A stretch of DNA of 64,000 nt from Anaerovibrio lipolyticus (GCF_021531495.1 NZ_JADYTY010000001.1:248001-312000), one strand, 5' to 3'. Shown: positions 46,372 through 57,356, counted from the stretch's first letter. The notes: generated by a model from the letters alone, not told the origin. Numbers and translations: made by a program.

Positions 46372-47634
46372 TCAGGCAGATGCCTCCCGCTGCTGTCCCC
46401 CATAGGACAATTCAGGCTCCATGCCCTTCTGTACAACATCCTTAGTTACATGGCAGGTATTAACACCCTCCATAGATGGAATTTCGTACATGACATTCTT
46501 CATTATTTTTTCAATAATAGAGCGGAGTCCTCTTGCACCGGTTTTCCGTTTGAGAGCCTCCTGAGCAATAGCTCCCAGAGCCTCCTTATCAAAATCCAGC
46601 TCCACGCCATCCAAAGACAGCAAGTGCTGATACTGCTTAACCAAAGCGTTCTTTGGCTTGGTCAAAATCTCTACCAAAGCAGCTTCATCCAAAGGAGCAA
46701 GGGTTACAACAACTGGCAGACGTCCGATAAATTCCGGTATCAAACCGCTCTTCATCAAATCATCTGGTACCAGCTTCTGCAACAGCTGACCAATATCCAA
46801 CTGCTGCTTGGAGTGAATTTCCGCTCCAAAGCCCATGCTCTTTTTACCGATACGCTTGTTAATAACCTTGTCAATACCGGCAAAGGCACCACCACAGATA
46901 AACAGGATGTTAGTGGTATCAATCTGCAAAAGCTCCTGATGTGGATGCTTCCGACCACCCTGAGGTGGTACTGATGCCACAGTGCCCTCCAAAATCTTCA
47001 GCAATGCCTGCTGCACACCCTCTCCAGAAACATCTCTGGTAATGGATGTATTCTCACCCTTGCGAGCAATCTTGTCAATCTCGTCAATATAGATAATTCC
47101 CTGTTGGGCTCTTTCTATATTGTAATCCGCAGCCTGTATCAGCTTCAAAAGAACGTTTTCCACATCCTCGCCTACATAGCCTGCTTCTGTAAGAGTGGTA
47201 GCATCAGCTACAGCAAAAGGCACATTCAGTATCCGGGCCAAGGTCTGGGCCAGCAGGGTTTTACCGCTACCGGTAGGTCCCAGCATCAGAATATTGGATT
47301 TTTGCAACTCCACATCCTTTACTTGATGGGGCTTCACCTCTGCCCTGATACGCTTATAATGGTTGTAAACTGCTACCGCCAGAGACTTCTTAGCCTCCTC
47401 CTGACCAATAACATACTGGTCAAGAGATGCCTTGATTTCCTTTGGCTTTGGCAGTCCCTGAAGAACATCTTCTTTGTTCTCCTGATCATTCAGTTCACCC
47501 TCTATGATGGAATTGCAAATATCAATGCACTCATCACAGATGCAAACCCCTGGGCCTGCTACCAGCTTCCGTACCATATCCTCAGATTTGCCACAAAAGG
47601 AGCAGACAAGCCCGTCCTGATGATCTACGCTCAT
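46372..47634 (-). CDS. clpX: ClpXP protease ATPase subunit ClpX
   Basis: 420 residues. The N-terminal zinc domain has the four cysteines ([14 protein letters not shown]) that recruit adaptors and substrates; the AAA+ part has [25 protein letters not shown] and the pore loop GYVGEDVE; the IGF-like ClpP-docking loop region is [12 protein letters not shown]. It unfolds proteins, including tmRNA-tagged ones, and feeds them to ClpP, whose gene lies just upstream in the same transcript (15 bases). Confidence 0.96.
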   Translation of the reverse strand: MSVDHQDGLVCSFCGKSEDMVRKLVAGPGVCICDECIDICNSIIEGELNDQENKEDVLQGLPKPKEIKASLDQYVIGQEEAKKSLAVAVYNHYKRIRAEVKPHQVKDVELQKSNILMLGPTGSGKTLLAQTLARILNVPFAVADATTLTEAGYVGEDVENVLLKLIQAADYNIERAQQGIIYIDEIDKIARKGENTSITRDVSGEGVQQALLKILEGTVASVPPQGGRKHPHQELLQIDTTNILFICGGAFAGIDKVINKRIGKKSMGFGAEIHSKQQLDIGQLLQKLVPDDLMKSGLIPEFIGRLPVVVTLAPLDEAALVEILTKPKNALVKQYQHLLSLDGVELDFDKEALGAIAQEALKRKTGARGLRSIIEKIMKNVMYEIPSMEGVNTCHVTKDVVQKGMEPELSYGGQQREASA

Positions 47635-47648
47635 GCTACTACCTCCTG

Positions 47649-48257
47649 TTATTTGCTATCATCTTCCTGGGTGTCTGCCTCTCTGACGATAACCTTATCT
47701 ACCAAACCGTATTCCACAGCCTCTGCAGCACTCATAAAATTATCACGCTCTGTATCAGCCTCAATCTGCTCCATAGACTTACCAGTGCGCTGAGACAAAA
47801 TCTCATTCAACATCTGACGAATCCTCAGCAGCTCCTTGGCCTGAATCTGTACATCGGTGGACTGGCCTCTAGCACCGCCCAATGGCTGATGAATCATAAT
47901 TCTAGCATTTGGCAGAGCAAAACGCTTACCCTTGGCACCTGCGGTAAGCAGCAGGGAACCCATGCTGGCAGCCTGTCCGATACAGATAGTAGATACATCA
48001 GGCTTGATGTACTGCATGGTATCATAGATAGCCATGCCGGCGGTTACTACACCGCCGGGGCTATTGATATATAAATAAATATCCTTGTCAGGATCTTCCG
48101 CTTCCAGGAAAAGCATCTGAGCCACAATGGTATTGGCCATATTGTCCTCTACCTCGCCGCTAAGGAAGATAATTCTATCCTTCAACAAACGGGAGTAAAT
48201 ATCATAGGCACGCTCTCCCTGACCGGACTGTTCCACAACCATAGGAACATAACTCAT
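47649..48257 (-). CDS. clpP: ATP-dependent Clp protease proteolytic subunit
   Basis: 202 residues; the tetradecameric serine peptidase that works with ClpX. The catalytic Ser is in [13 protein letters not shown], His in [10 protein letters not shown] and Asp in [11 protein letters not shown]. The short N-terminus [20 protein letters not shown] is the normal processed start. ATG at 48257 has GAGGTG six bases upstream. It follows tig by 49 bases, giving the standard tig-clpP-clpX order. Confidence 0.96.
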   Translation of the reverse strand: MSYVPMVVEQSGQGERAYDIYSRLLKDRIIFLSGEVEDNMANTIVAQMLFLEAEDPDKDIYLYINSPGGVVTAGMAIYDTMQYIKPDVSTICIGQAASMGSLLLTAGAKGKRFALPNARIMIHQPLGGARGQSTDVQIQAKELLRIRQMLNEILSQRTGKSMEQIEADTERDNFMSAAEAVEYGLVDKVIVREADTQEDDSK

Positions 48258-48306
48258 GAAAATCACCTCATAATAATCGCTGACCAACCAGCAATATAGG
48301 CGTTAA

Positions 48307-49596
48307 TTACTCAGCAACGCTGTCCAGAATCATCTGAGCAGTCTTGCGACGGAGAACAGTCTCCACCAAATCTACAGTACGGCCCTGCTGGGTAATAATC
48401 TTCTTTACCTCGGCAGCGGTAGCACCATAAGCCTTAGCCATGGACTCAACCTCTGCATCCAGCTCCTCAGCCTCAACCTTGATACCCTCAGCCTTAGCAA
48501 CAGCCTCTAGAACCAAGTCGGTCTTTACGTTGATAGCAGCGGTATCCTTATAAGTCTCACGCAGCTTGTTAATATCAGTATTTGCATACTGGAGATACAT
48601 CTCCAGCTTCATGCCCTGCTGCTCCAGACGGAGAGCCAGCTCCTGAATCATAACATTTACGCGGTTCTCAATCATAACCTCTGGAATCTCTACCTCAGCA
48701 TTCTCAGTAGCCTGCTTGATTACAGCCTCACGCTTCTCAGCCTCGAACTTGCTCTCAGCAGACTTCTCCAGGTTGGAACGGATATCAGCCTTCAGCTCAT
48801 CCAGAGTCTGGAAGGTGCTTGCCTTCTTAGCGAAATCATCATTCAGCTCAGGCAGAACCTTTCTCTTGATGCTCTTTACAGTGCACTTGAATACTGCTGG
48901 CTTGCCCTTCAGCTCCTCAGCATGATACTCCTCTGGGAAGGTTACGTTTACATCCATTTCCTCGCCAACCTTGGCACCTACCAGCTGATCCTCAAAGCCT
49001 GGGATAAAGCTGTTGGAACCGATCTGCAGAGGATAATCCTTGCCCTCGCCGCCAGCAAAAGCCTCACCATCAACAAAGCCCTTGAAATCCAAAGTGATGA
49101 AATCATCCTTTGCAACAGCAGCGCCTTCCTCAGCCTCAACCATATCAGCCTGACGGTCCAGCATACGAGTCAGCTGAAGCTGTACAGCCTCGTCATCAAC
49201 CTCGTCCTTCTTAACATCAACCTTCAAACCCTTGTAGTCGCCCAGCTTAACCTCTGGCTTCTTGGTAGCAGTAACCTTGAACACCAGATCCTTGCCCAGC
49301 TCCTTGGTGGTAACATCGAACTCAGGACGAGTTACGATATCAATCTCCTTCTCCTTAATAGCCTCGAAGAACTTCTTTGGAGCAATAGCCTCAACAGCCT
49401 CGTCCAGAATGTACTCCTGACCTACAGTACGCTCAACAATCTTCTTAGGAGCCTTGCCCTTGCGGAAGCCAGGGATGTTAACCTTGGCAGCAACCTTCTT
49501 GTATGCAGCCTCATAAGCCTTATCCAGCTCAGCAGCTGGTACAGTAATTTCCAATTCTACCTGAGAGTTTTCCAATTCCTTTACATTAACTTCCAT
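48307..49596 (-). CDS. tig: Trigger factor
   Basis: Ribosome-bound chaperone with three domains over 429 residues: the ribosome-binding N-domain containing GFRKGKAPKKIVE (the FRK signature, about residue 43), the FKBP-like prolyl isomerase domain (about 150-240, DFITLDFKGFVDGEAF) and the long helical C-terminal arms. AGGAGG lies 12 bases before the ATG at 49596. First gene of a tig-clpP-clpX-lon-engB-ahbA-ahbB run with a promoter at 49686-49714. Confidence 0.95.
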   Translation of the reverse strand: MEVNVKELENSQVELEITVPAAELDKAYEAAYKKVAAKVNIPGFRKGKAPKKIVERTVGQEYILDEAVEAIAPKKFFEAIKEKEIDIVTRPEFDVTTKELGKDLVFKVTATKKPEVKLGDYKGLKVDVKKDEVDDEAVQLQLTRMLDRQADMVEAEEGAAVAKDDFITLDFKGFVDGEAFAGGEGKDYPLQIGSNSFIPGFEDQLVGAKVGEEMDVNVTFPEEYHAEELKGKPAVFKCTVKSIKRKVLPELNDDFAKKASTFQTLDELKADIRSNLEKSAESKFEAEKREAVIKQATENAEVEIPEVMIENRVNVMIQELALRLEQQGMKLEMYLQYANTDINKLRETYKDTAAINVKTDLVLEAVAKAEGIKVEAEELDAEVESMAKAYGATAAEVKKIITQQGRTVDLVETVLRRKTAQMILDSVAE

Positions 49597-49685
49597 TGTG
49601 TCAAATGACCTCCTGAATAATATTTGTGTTGGGAATACCATGCAAGAGCACAGCTTTCCCATTCTTAACCATAGTACACCAAAAC

Positions 49686-49714
49686 ATAATACCACAAATC
49701 AGCATATAACACAA
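49686..49714 (-). promoter_or_regulatory. tig promoter
   Basis: TTGTGT (49709-49714), 17 bases, TATTAT (49686-49691), about 90 bases before the ATG. Confidence 0.65.
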
Positions 49715-49742
49715 GCATTCTTTTGGTTTACAATACCTGGGC

Positions 49743-49793
49743 AAAAAAAATTCCGCCATTACCTCAGGGGCAGCATCAGTAATGACGGAATTT
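49743..49793 (-). terminator. mutA-mutB-meaB operon terminator
   Basis: Minus strand AATTCCGtCATTAC pairs with GTAATGgCGGAATT and eight T follow. It lies directly after the meaB stop. Confidence 0.9.
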
Positions 49794-49798
49794 CTTTC

Positions 49799-50992
49799 TT
49801 ATTTGATTTTCTTATCCTCCATACGCAGGAAGTCCCGGCTTCGGTAGGCAGCTCTTTCTATATCAAACATCCCTACCAACTCCTTTACCGCCTGAGTTGG
49901 CGAAACAATCCCTTTCAGCACAGCCTCCTTTACCTCTGGCATCCTGCCGGTAATCACAGGATCCTCAAAGAAAAGACTGTGGAGATGCTCATCAATCATG
50001 CTGTTCATCCACTCCAGCAACTGATGCTGCCGCCGTTTCTTAAACACACCGCTATCTGTAGTCATCTCTTTGAAGGCCTGAATCACCTTCCATAGTTCTG
50101 GTAAACCGAATTTGGTATAGGCTGAGCACATATAGGCATGGGTTGGCCAACCTGGAGTGGCCGGGCGAATATATTCTATCATCCGTTCATATTCGCCTCT
50201 TGCCACCTTGGCCTTGAGAAGATTATCTCCATCTGCCTTATTAATAACAATGGCATCTGCCAACTCCATAATACCCTTTTTGATGCCCTGCAAATCATCC
50301 CCCGCACCAGTCAGTACCACCAGCATAAAGAAATCTACCATAGACCTGACCGTGGTTTCTGACTGACCTACACCAACGGTTTCTATTAAGATAATATCAT
50401 ATCCTGCCGCTTCACACATCAACATGGTTTCCCGGCTCTTCCGGGCCACACCGCCCAGAGTCCCTCCAGCAGGGGAAGGCCGGATAAAGGCCTCCTTCCT
50501 ACGGGAAAGAGTACCCATTCTGGTTTTATCTCCCAGAATAGACCCCTTAGTCACAGAACTGGTAGGATCTACAGAAAGCACAGCCACTCTGTGTCCAGCA
50601 TCACAAAGCATATTGCCAAAAACCTCTATAATTGTACTCTTGCCTGCACCTGGCACGCCAGTTATTCCTATGCGCAATGCCTTGCCGGTGTGAGGCAGCA
50701 GTCTCTGCAAAACCCGCTGAGCCTTGGCAAAATGCTTAGAGCTGTTGCTTTCAATAAGAGTTATGGCTCTGGACAGCACCATGCGGTCCCCTTTCAAAAC
50801 GCCATTTACATATTCATCCTCTGACATGATAAGGCGCCGCTTAGGCTTCATCTTGCCACTGGTCAGCATGGGATTAATATTGCCTACAGTGGTATCCTTG
50901 ATGCCCTCAATGCCTCCCATAACACTACAGGCAAACTTCTCATTAGGCTCCTCTGGAACCCAGCTGGGCTTTGATGTTGTATATTCAGCCAT
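49799..50992 (-). CDS. meaB: Methylmalonyl-CoA mutase-associated GTPase MeaB (ArgK)
   Basis: A G3E-family GTPase that loads adenosylcobalamin onto methylmalonyl-CoA mutase and protects it from inactivation. The 397-residue protein has a family-typical N-terminal region, Walker A GITGVPGAGKSTIIE, then SVDPTSSVTKGSILGDKTRM, the switch-like ETVGVGQSE and the guanine-specific NKAD. The C-terminal dimerisation arm follows. It is last in mutA-mutB-meaB, 18 bases from mutB. Older annotations call it an arginine/ornithine transport ATPase (ArgK), which is not its role. Confidence 0.94.
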   Translation of the reverse strand: MAEYTTSKPSWVPEEPNEKFACSVMGGIEGIKDTTVGNINPMLTSGKMKPKRRLIMSEDEYVNGVLKGDRMVLSRAITLIESNSSKHFAKAQRVLQRLLPHTGKALRIGITGVPGAGKSTIIEVFGNMLCDAGHRVAVLSVDPTSSVTKGSILGDKTRMGTLSRRKEAFIRPSPAGGTLGGVARKSRETMLMCEAAGYDIILIETVGVGQSETTVRSMVDFFMLVVLTGAGDDLQGIKKGIMELADAIVINKADGDNLLKAKVARGEYERMIEYIRPATPGWPTHAYMCSAYTKFGLPELWKVIQAFKEMTTDSGVFKKRRQHQLLEWMNSMIDEHLHSLFFEDPVITGRMPEVKEAVLKGIVSPTQAVKELVGMFDIERAAYRSRDFLRMEDKKIK

Positions 50993-51010
50993 AACTCACA
51001 CTCCTTGCCT

Positions 51011-53209
51011 TTAATCTTCCTCTGCCATTTCGTCCTTGGCACGCTGAATCAACAAGGTCAGCAGCTTGATACCTGCCTCTGGAATATTGGTACCAGGAGC
51101 AAAGATAGCCACAGCGCCGCTCTTGTACAGGAAGTCATAATCCTGTACTGGAATAACCCCTCCAATGCAGACCATAATATCCTCACGGCCCAGTTTTGCC
51201 AGCTCCTCTACCAACTGCGGCAGTAATGTATTGTGACCAGCAGCCAATGAGCTGAAACCTACCATGTGAACATCATTATCTACTGCATCCTGAGCAGTTT
51301 CCTCTGGAGTCTGGAATAATGGGCCTACATCAACATCCCAGCCCATATCCGCAAAGGAAGAAGCGATAACCTTCTGTCCTCTATCATGGCCATCCTGTCC
51401 CATCTTGGCTACGAAAATACGAGGCCGACGACCAGTCAGCTCCTCAAATTCATCTGCCATTTCCCGAGCCTTCTCCAGCTCCGTCTTGTCAGTAAACTCT
51501 GAGGAATAAACACCAGAAATAGTATGGATAACAGCCTGGAAACGGCCGGAAACCTTCTCCACTGCATCAGAAATCTCACCCAGAGAAGCATGGGCTCTAG
51601 CTGCATCTACCGCAGCCTCCAACAGATTGCCGTTATCTCTGGACTCAGCGGCCTTGGTAATGCCCTCCAGGCAGCGGCGTACATCATCATCATTACGCTC
51701 TGCTCTCAGCTTTTCCAAGCGCTCAATCTGAGCCTGACGTACAGCAGTGTTATCAATAGCCAGAATCTCCAGAGGATCCTCTTTATCCAAACGATATTTA
51801 TTCAGGCCGATAATAGACTCATTGCCGGAGTCAATCTGAGCCTGACGGCGGGCTGCTGCTTCCTCAATACGCATCTTAGGCAAACCGCTGGAAATAGCCT
51901 TAGCCATACCGCCCAGAGCCTCAACCTCCTGAATATGAGCCCAAGCCCTGCGGATAATCTCATTGGTAAGAGCCTCCACATAATAGGAACCGCCCCAAGG
52001 ATCAATAATCTTGCACACACTGGTTTCATCCTGAATGTACAGCTGGGTATTACGCGCAATACGGGCAGAGAAATCAGTAGGCAAGGCAATAGCCTCATCC
52101 AAGGCGTTGGTATGCAAGGACTGGGTATGTCCCAGGGCGGCACCCATAGCTTCCATTAGAGTTCTGGATACATTGTTAAATGGATCCTGAGCTGTCAGGG
52201 ACCAGCCAGAGGTCTGACAGTGAGTACGGAGAGCCATGGATTTATTATCCTGAGCCCCAAAGGATTTTACAATCTTGGCCCACAGCACACGGGCCGCCCT
52301 CATCTTGGCAACCTCCATAAAGTAGTTTTTGCCAATAGCCCAGAAGAAGGACAAACGCTTAGCAAAGGCATCTACAGGCAGACCAGCTTTGATACCGGTA
52401 CGGATATACTCCAAACCATCAGCCAAAGTGTAGCCCAGCTCAATATCAGCTGTAGCACCAGCCTCCTGCATATGATAGCCGGAAATGGAAATACTGTTGA
52501 ACTTAGGCATATATTTGGTGGTATATTCAAAAATATCACCGATAATACGCATGGACATTTCTGGTGGGTAAATATAAGTATTACGCACCATGAATTCCTT
52601 GAGAATATCGTTCTGAATGGTACCAGCCATAACCTTTTTGTCTACACCCTGCTCCTCACCGGAAAGAATATAGAAAGCCAGAATAGGCAGTACCGCACCG
52701 TTCATGGTCATAGATACAGACATCTGATCCAAGGGAATACCGCTGAACAGAATACGCATATCCAGAATGGAGTCAATAGCAACGCCAGCCTTACCTACAT
52801 CACCCAGTACACGAGGATTATCTGAGTCATAGCCTCTATGTGTTGGCAAGTCAAAGGCAATGGACAGGCCTTTCTGACCAGCAGCTAGATTGCGACGATA
52901 GAAAGCATTGGATTCCTCTGCGGTGGAGAAACCTGCATACTGACGAACTGTCCAAGGACGGAATACGTACATGGTAGAATATGGGCCACGGAGACAAGGT
53001 GGAATACCGCTGGCAAAGTCCAAATGATTCATATGGTCATATTCATCGTGGTTATATATAGGCTTGATAGGAATATGCTCCATGGTTTTGCCTGTCAGCG
53101 CATCAAAACCAGCACCTGCTGCAGATTCAAACAGCTTTTGCCAATCCTGTGAGCTGTGGCCGGGAACATCCTTCAAATTCATATTGCTAAAATCAGGAAA
53201 AGCAGCCAT
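51011..53209 (-). CDS. mutB: Methylmalonyl-CoA mutase large (catalytic, B12-binding) subunit
   Basis: 732 residues. Interconverts succinyl-CoA and methylmalonyl-CoA, the rearrangement step of the succinate-propionate pathway. The TIM-barrel part includes [32 protein letters not shown] and [14 protein letters not shown]; the C-terminal cobalamin domain has [15 protein letters not shown], where the His near residue 605 is the lower cobalt ligand, then GFSSLAAGH and [10 protein letters not shown]. The ATG shares one base with the mutA stop. Confidence 0.96.
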   Translation of the reverse strand: MAAFPDFSNMNLKDVPGHSSQDWQKLFESAAGAGFDALTGKTMEHIPIKPIYNHDEYDHMNHLDFASGIPPCLRGPYSTMYVFRPWTVRQYAGFSTAEESNAFYRRNLAAGQKGLSIAFDLPTHRGYDSDNPRVLGDVGKAGVAIDSILDMRILFSGIPLDQMSVSMTMNGAVLPILAFYILSGEEQGVDKKVMAGTIQNDILKEFMVRNTYIYPPEMSMRIIGDIFEYTTKYMPKFNSISISGYHMQEAGATADIELGYTLADGLEYIRTGIKAGLPVDAFAKRLSFFWAIGKNYFMEVAKMRAARVLWAKIVKSFGAQDNKSMALRTHCQTSGWSLTAQDPFNNVSRTLMEAMGAALGHTQSLHTNALDEAIALPTDFSARIARNTQLYIQDETSVCKIIDPWGGSYYVEALTNEIIRRAWAHIQEVEALGGMAKAISSGLPKMRIEEAAARRQAQIDSGNESIIGLNKYRLDKEDPLEILAIDNTAVRQAQIERLEKLRAERNDDDVRRCLEGITKAAESRDNGNLLEAAVDAARAHASLGEISDAVEKVSGRFQAVIHTISGVYSSEFTDKTELEKAREMADEFEELTGRRPRIFVAKMGQDGHDRGQKVIASSFADMGWDVDVGPLFQTPEETAQDAVDNDVHMVGFSSLAAGHNTLLPQLVEELAKLGREDIMVCIGGVIPVQDYDFLYKSGAVAIFAPGTNIPEAGIKLLTLLIQRAKDEMAEED

Positions 53210-55380
53210 TACTCAATCATCCCCTTCCTCTTCTGCAAAAGCTGCAGGATAGCGTAGCAGTTGGCACGAACATTGATGTATTCATCAATTCCTGCTTCCT
53301 TGTAGGTTTCTGTCAAATCAGCCGGTGCCGCACCAGCTAGGAATACAATAGCCTTTGGCAATACCTCATGAAGTTTTGGTGCCAAGGCAGGCACAATTTC
53401 CGGATAGGTAGCATCTGTAGAACAGATAACCACTGCATCTGCTCCGGATTCACCAGCTGCCTGAGCTGCTTCCTCTACGGTCTGGAAGCCATTGTTGCCC
53501 ATAACCTGGAAAGCACCTACCTGCAGGAAGCCTGTGGTAAAGTCTGCTCTAGCCTTGTGCTGAGGAATCGGCCCCATATTGGCTAGGAAGATTTTCACAT
53601 TATCATTATGAGCTGCCTTATAGTCCTCGGTAATCATGCGTAGAGCCTCATAGCGCTCACTCCAACGGTGAGGAGCAATGGACTCCACTACTTCGCTGGC
53701 AGTGTTATTATTCAATGCCTGACGCACCATAGCTAGGGTAGCACCAGCCTTAAAGGCATCTATAGCCTGACAAACCATACAGCCCTCTTTGCCAATCTTC
53801 TGCAATACCTGCTGCTGGAAATCCTTGTCCATATCAGCTTCATAATCAGCAATAGCCTGACTGCGCACCTTTTTGTTAGCTGCAAAATCCTCAGGTCTTG
53901 CATCTAACCGTTTCTCAGTCATATTAGGATACATATTGCTGCCTACAATGCGATCACGACGCAATTCCAACTTCTTGAACCGCTGAGCCAAAATGTCTGC
54001 GATCTGCTGCTGAGGATATTTCTCCTCCAAAGCTGGTACAATACCACCCTTGCCCTCAACAACTTGGAACTCAGCCCAGATTTTTTCCTTGATTTCCTTG
54101 GTCAGGCTTTCCACCGCCCAGGAACCACCCGCAGGATCTATAGGCTGTAAAAGACCAAACTCCTCCTGCAGCATAATCTGAACATTTCTGGCAATACGGC
54201 GGGAGAATTCATCACCCTTGCGAATAGGCTCATCAAAGGTGGCATTTTCAAAGGACTCTACCCCACCAACTACTCCAGAAAACATTTCCGAAGTGTTCCG
54301 CAGCATATTTACATATGGATCATATTTGGTCTTGAAAAACAGAGCTGGCTTGCCGTGAACATGAATCCGCTGAGCATCCTGACTGCCCCCAAAAGCCTCC
54401 ACAATCTGAGCCCAGATAGGACGAACAGCTCTCAGCTTGGCAATCTGCATAAAGAAGTTTGCACCCATAGAAAAGACAAACATTATCTGCTGGGCAGCTT
54501 CATCTGCCGTCATGCCTCTTTCCATCATGGCCCGCATATAATCGGTGGCTACAGCAAGACAATACGCGATTTCCTGTACATCATTGGCACCGCCACGACT
54601 GAAAACATCACTGCGAATCAAGCAGGTTTTCACCTCTGGAGCATTCTGCTGACACCATTTAGCAGCAGCATAGGCCTCGTCGTAAAGACTGGAGAGATTC
54701 TCTACATTCTTCCCCTTTTCCACCAGCTCAATAACAGGATTTCCCCCGATAACACCCTTTAATGTTTCCGGCTTGATACCAGAGGACTGAACTGCTGCCA
54801 TAACCAGAGAAAGCGTGGGCAGAGCAGAGGCACCTGTGTAAATATGCAAAGGATATTTATCCAGCTTCAAATCAGAAAGCAAGGTATGCATATCATCCAG
54901 AGTACTTACACTGCAGCCTTCCTCGCCAGGCTTATCTGCCTCATTGGCATCCTGACAGGCCAGAGTAGCCTTGTCCAAGCGGATATTATAAACCGTGGAA
55001 CCCTTTTCCTGCTCATGAATCAACAGCTTGTTATTCTCCTGAGGCATGGTCAAATCACAGGACTGAGCAATACCCCAAGGGGCCTTGATATAACCACTAG
55101 GAGATGCTCCCCGCAGAAAATCATCCATACCTGGAAAGGAATCCTTAGGCAGAATATCTTCTGTGGTGGCCCTGAAATACATAGGGGAAAAGGTAATCCC
55201 CTCATAAGTCTTAGTGTACATCTTCTTGTCAAAGGGTGCTCCCTTTAACAAGGCGATACAGGCATCCTTCCACTCTTCGTAGGTAGGCGGCGCAAACTCA
55301 TCCAAAGGAACATCAGGAAAAACAGTCTGCTGTTCTGCTTTTTTCAGAATGGCCTGAAGATCCATTTCTCCTTCACTCAT
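53209..55380 (-). CDS. mutA: Methylmalonyl-CoA mutase small subunit
   Basis: 723 residues; the non-catalytic partner of MutB, homologous across its length. Its cobalamin-like C-terminal domain lacks the DxHxxG motif (the aligned region reads [14 protein letters not shown]), so it cannot bind B12, as expected for the heterodimeric enzyme. The ATG at 55380 lies seven bases after GGAGG; ten upstream codons run into a terminator hairpin and are not translated. First gene of the operon, directly behind a cobalamin riboswitch. Confidence 0.95.
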   Translation of the reverse strand: MSEGEMDLQAILKKAEQQTVFPDVPLDEFAPPTYEEWKDACIALLKGAPFDKKMYTKTYEGITFSPMYFRATTEDILPKDSFPGMDDFLRGASPSGYIKAPWGIAQSCDLTMPQENNKLLIHEQEKGSTVYNIRLDKATLACQDANEADKPGEEGCSVSTLDDMHTLLSDLKLDKYPLHIYTGASALPTLSLVMAAVQSSGIKPETLKGVIGGNPVIELVEKGKNVENLSSLYDEAYAAAKWCQQNAPEVKTCLIRSDVFSRGGANDVQEIAYCLAVATDYMRAMMERGMTADEAAQQIMFVFSMGANFFMQIAKLRAVRPIWAQIVEAFGGSQDAQRIHVHGKPALFFKTKYDPYVNMLRNTSEMFSGVVGGVESFENATFDEPIRKGDEFSRRIARNVQIMLQEEFGLLQPIDPAGGSWAVESLTKEIKEKIWAEFQVVEGKGGIVPALEEKYPQQQIADILAQRFKKLELRRDRIVGSNMYPNMTEKRLDARPEDFAANKKVRSQAIADYEADMDKDFQQQVLQKIGKEGCMVCQAIDAFKAGATLAMVRQALNNNTASEVVESIAPHRWSERYEALRMITEDYKAAHNDNVKIFLANMGPIPQHKARADFTTGFLQVGAFQVMGNNGFQTVEEAAQAAGESGADAVVICSTDATYPEIVPALAPKLHEVLPKAIVFLAGAAPADLTETYKEAGIDEYINVRANCYAILQLLQKRKGMIE

Positions 55381-55399
55381 ACAACAACCTCCTTCAACT

Positions 55400-55433
55400 A
55401 AAAAATCCATCTGCCAGAATGTGCAGACGGATT
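55400..55433 (-). terminator. Riboswitch-controlled terminator before mutA
   Basis: AATCCGTCTGC (55433-55423) pairs with GCAGATGGATT (55414-55404), eight-base loop, then six T. A competing antiterminator pairs GATGGATT (55448-55441) with AATCCGTC (55433-55426), consuming the terminator's first arm. Only one of the two can form. Confidence 0.85.
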
Positions 55434-55496
55434 GCGTTTAAATCCATCCCCTACCCATCGCTCGCAGGTCCAAGCAATAAAGAGCCGACTAATTTG

Positions 55497-55681
55497 TACA
55501 ACCAAATATTGCTAACGGTGACGATAAAACAGGCAGTTCTCCTGACTTGGCCTCATCGCTCCACACGCCTTCCCAGGGATGCTTCCCCAGTGACATAATT
55601 GTGCTTCGCTCTTCCTTACAGTGGCGGGACCGTTCCGGCTTATACCGGATTCTCTATTAAGTCTGATACACAGACACCTGT
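55497..55681 (-). promoter_or_regulatory. Cobalamin riboswitch of the mut operon
   Basis: The aptamer spans 55529-55681, closed by ACAGG/CCTGT. Conserved B12-box elements are present: CGGTCCCGCCACTGTAA, CTGGGAAGGCGTG and GTCAGGAGAACTGCC. P5 is TCCGG-TATAAG-CCGGA; its loop (55639-55644) can kiss the loop of the hairpin ATTTG-GTTGTA-CAAAT (55492-55507) through TATAA/TTGTA, the expected L5-L13 contact. The expression platform is the terminator/antiterminator at 55400-55448. I cannot tell whether ligand turns the operon on or off. Confidence 0.93.
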
Positions 55682-55703
55682 CCTTAACTATGAAATTAAC
55701 TAT

Positions 55704-55732
55704 ATTTTACAGCTATAATGTATTATTGTCAA
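55704..55732 (-). promoter_or_regulatory. mut operon promoter
   Basis: TTGACA (55727-55732), 17 bases, TAAAAT (55704-55709), about 16 bases before the likely 5' end of the riboswitch. The remaining 55733-55870 is AT-rich; I see no gene in it. Confidence 0.85.
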
Positions 55733-55870
55733 TTACTTTATCCTATCATTAGACAAATTATTACATTATTTGTTATTGCTATAGATTCTATGTTTATACG
55801 TTATAATATCCTTAAAGGTGTTTCCCATATTTATAAATAACATAATGCTATGCCAATAACAAAATTGTAT

Positions 55871-55908
55871 AAAAAAGCTATCACCCTTCTAGAAAGATGA
55901 TAGCTTTA
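55871..55908 (-). terminator. Terminator of the L,D-transpeptidase transcript
   Basis: AAAGCTATCA pairs with TGATAGCTTT, followed on the minus strand by TTTTTTAT. It lies 15 bases after the stop. Confidence 0.85.
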
Positions 55909-55922
55909 AAGCATATAAAATT

Positions 55923-56540
55923 TTAATCCTCGGTAATTACCACATTAACCCCGATACCACCATTATACTGACAGATGATTTCCTTTAGCTCTGCCACATC
56001 CTGATTGTACATACGGATACAACCCTCGGAAGCATTGGTGCCAATGCTGTTAGGATCATGGGTGCCGTGAATGCCTATACCATCCCAGCCTGTGTTGAGA
56101 GAGATAAACCAAGGACCATAGGCGCCAGCAATTTCTCCATTGCCATCCCCAAAGTCATGGGTCCAATTGCCAGCATAATAAACATCCTCTACCACAAAAG
56201 GAATAGTAGCAGAAGGAACCCAGTTCCCTGCCCCTGGGATGGAATACTCCATATATCCCCAGCTAATAGGTGTACGATGATCCCCCGGACGCTCCTTGTC
56301 ACCAGAATTCATAGCTGTGGCAATAGGATATACCCTTATAGGCTGATCATTTCCCTTCTCAAACAACTCCAAGGTATGAGGCAGCTTGTGAATATGGATT
56401 CTATACTGCTGACTGCCAAAATCTGTAGAAGGCCAAGCCGCCAAAGCCCTGCTGGCTGGCAGCAATGCCATCCCTACAAACAACACAAAAACAAAGGCAT
56501 ATGCCATTACACGATAACATAATCTAAACATTTCAGTCAC
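55923..56540 (-). CDS. L,D-transpeptidase (YkuD domain), exported
   Basis: 205 residues. A Sec signal peptide (cleavage near SRALAA, residue 34) sends it to the periplasm. The YkuD catalytic motif is GIGIHGTHDPNS then SEGCIRMYNQD, with the nucleophilic Cys. Such enzymes make 3-3 crosslinks or attach proteins to peptidoglycan. The frame begins with GTG; an ATG three codons later is also possible. It is last in the scpA-scpB transcript. Confidence 0.9.
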   Translation of the reverse strand: MTEMFRLCYRVMAYAFVFVLFVGMALLPASRALAAWPSTDFGSQQYRIHIHKLPHTLELFEKGNDQPIRVYPIATAMNSGDKERPGDHRTPISWGYMEYSIPGAGNWVPSATIPFVVEDVYYAGNWTHDFGDGNGEIAGAYGPWFISLNTGWDGIGIHGTHDPNSIGTNASEGCIRMYNQDVAELKEIICQYNGGIGVNVVITED

Positions 56541-56552
56541 AACCTTTCCTGT

Positions 56553-57356
56553 CTAATCTCTCCACCGCCGGGTACCGCCCCCACTATGACGGGGAATCCC
56601 AGAAGACCGCTCCTTGTGATGATAGCCATCTCCTGCATTATCCTCATAGACCTCATCCAGATAGCCATCATGGTCATAATCATCTATATAGTCATCTTCG
56701 TCATAGTTTTTGGTTTGCCAATAACCGTCCTTATCATAATACCCCGGGCCTTCCGGCTCCTTATAAGGTACTGGCTTTACCACCACTGGTTTATTCTTCT
56801 TTGGCAACACCACACTGGTGTAATAATCCATAACCTCCTGACGAAAGGCCAGTATTTTCTCTGCCAAAGGACCATTATAGTCGGCTGGTATAGACTCCAC
56901 ATAGAACCTAAGCAGATAGCTATCAGACATTAGCCCTCGTTCCAGACACTGAAATCTGTCAAATTTGGGATAATATCCTTGCACCTTTGCCAGTTCTCCC
57001 AAAGCAGCTGCCGTATTATACAGTACCCTGCCATGAGGATGCTCCCTCTTTACCTGATAGGACCAATCCTGATGCTCCTCATAGTCAGCAATATCCCGGG
57101 CAAAATTAACAAAATCAAGGGAAGCCTGCATGGCTTTCTCCTTATCTGGATATTGAAAATCCATTTCCGTCAAAATCTGCAGGCCCTCATTATAACTATC
57201 CTCACGACGCTGGAAAAACTCCTGTCTTTCCCTTTCCAATCTGATTCTAGCCATTTCCTCCTGATGGTTCAGCAGAGCTACAATACCTCCCGCCAAGACC
57301 AACAGCAAAATGAAAAGAATCCATTTTTTGCTTATTCTTCTAGGAAATCCTGCCAT
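56553..57356 (-). CDS. Uncharacterised membrane-anchored protein with acidic Ca-binding-like repeats
   Basis: 267 residues, family not recognised. One membrane span near the N-terminus (WILFILLLVLAGGIVALL, residues 12-29) is followed by a helical, charged region and a middle domain. The last 70 residues contain YYDKDGYWQ and DYDHDGYLDE, which fit the DxDxDGxxD loop used by EF-hand and dockerin-type calcium sites, then a Gly/His/Ser-rich tail. It lies between scpB and an exported transpeptidase, so an envelope or division role is possible, but this is inference from position only. Confidence 0.7.
   Translation of the reverse strand: MAGFPRRISKKWILFILLLVLAGGIVALLNHQEEMARIRLERERQEFFQRREDSYNEGLQILTEMDFQYPDKEKAMQASLDFVNFARDIADYEEHQDWSYQVKREHPHGRVLYNTAAALGELAKVQGYYPKFDRFQCLERGLMSDSYLLRFYVESIPADYNGPLAEKILAFRQEVMDYYTSVVLPKKNKPVVVKPVPYKEPEGPGYYDKDGYWQTKNYDEDDYIDDYDHDGYLDEVYEDNAGDGYHHKERSSGIPRHSGGGTRRWRD

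Noticed and set aside
55733-55870. Plus-strand TATAAT near 55801 as a promoter
   Set aside because: No usable -35 element and no plus-strand gene follows.
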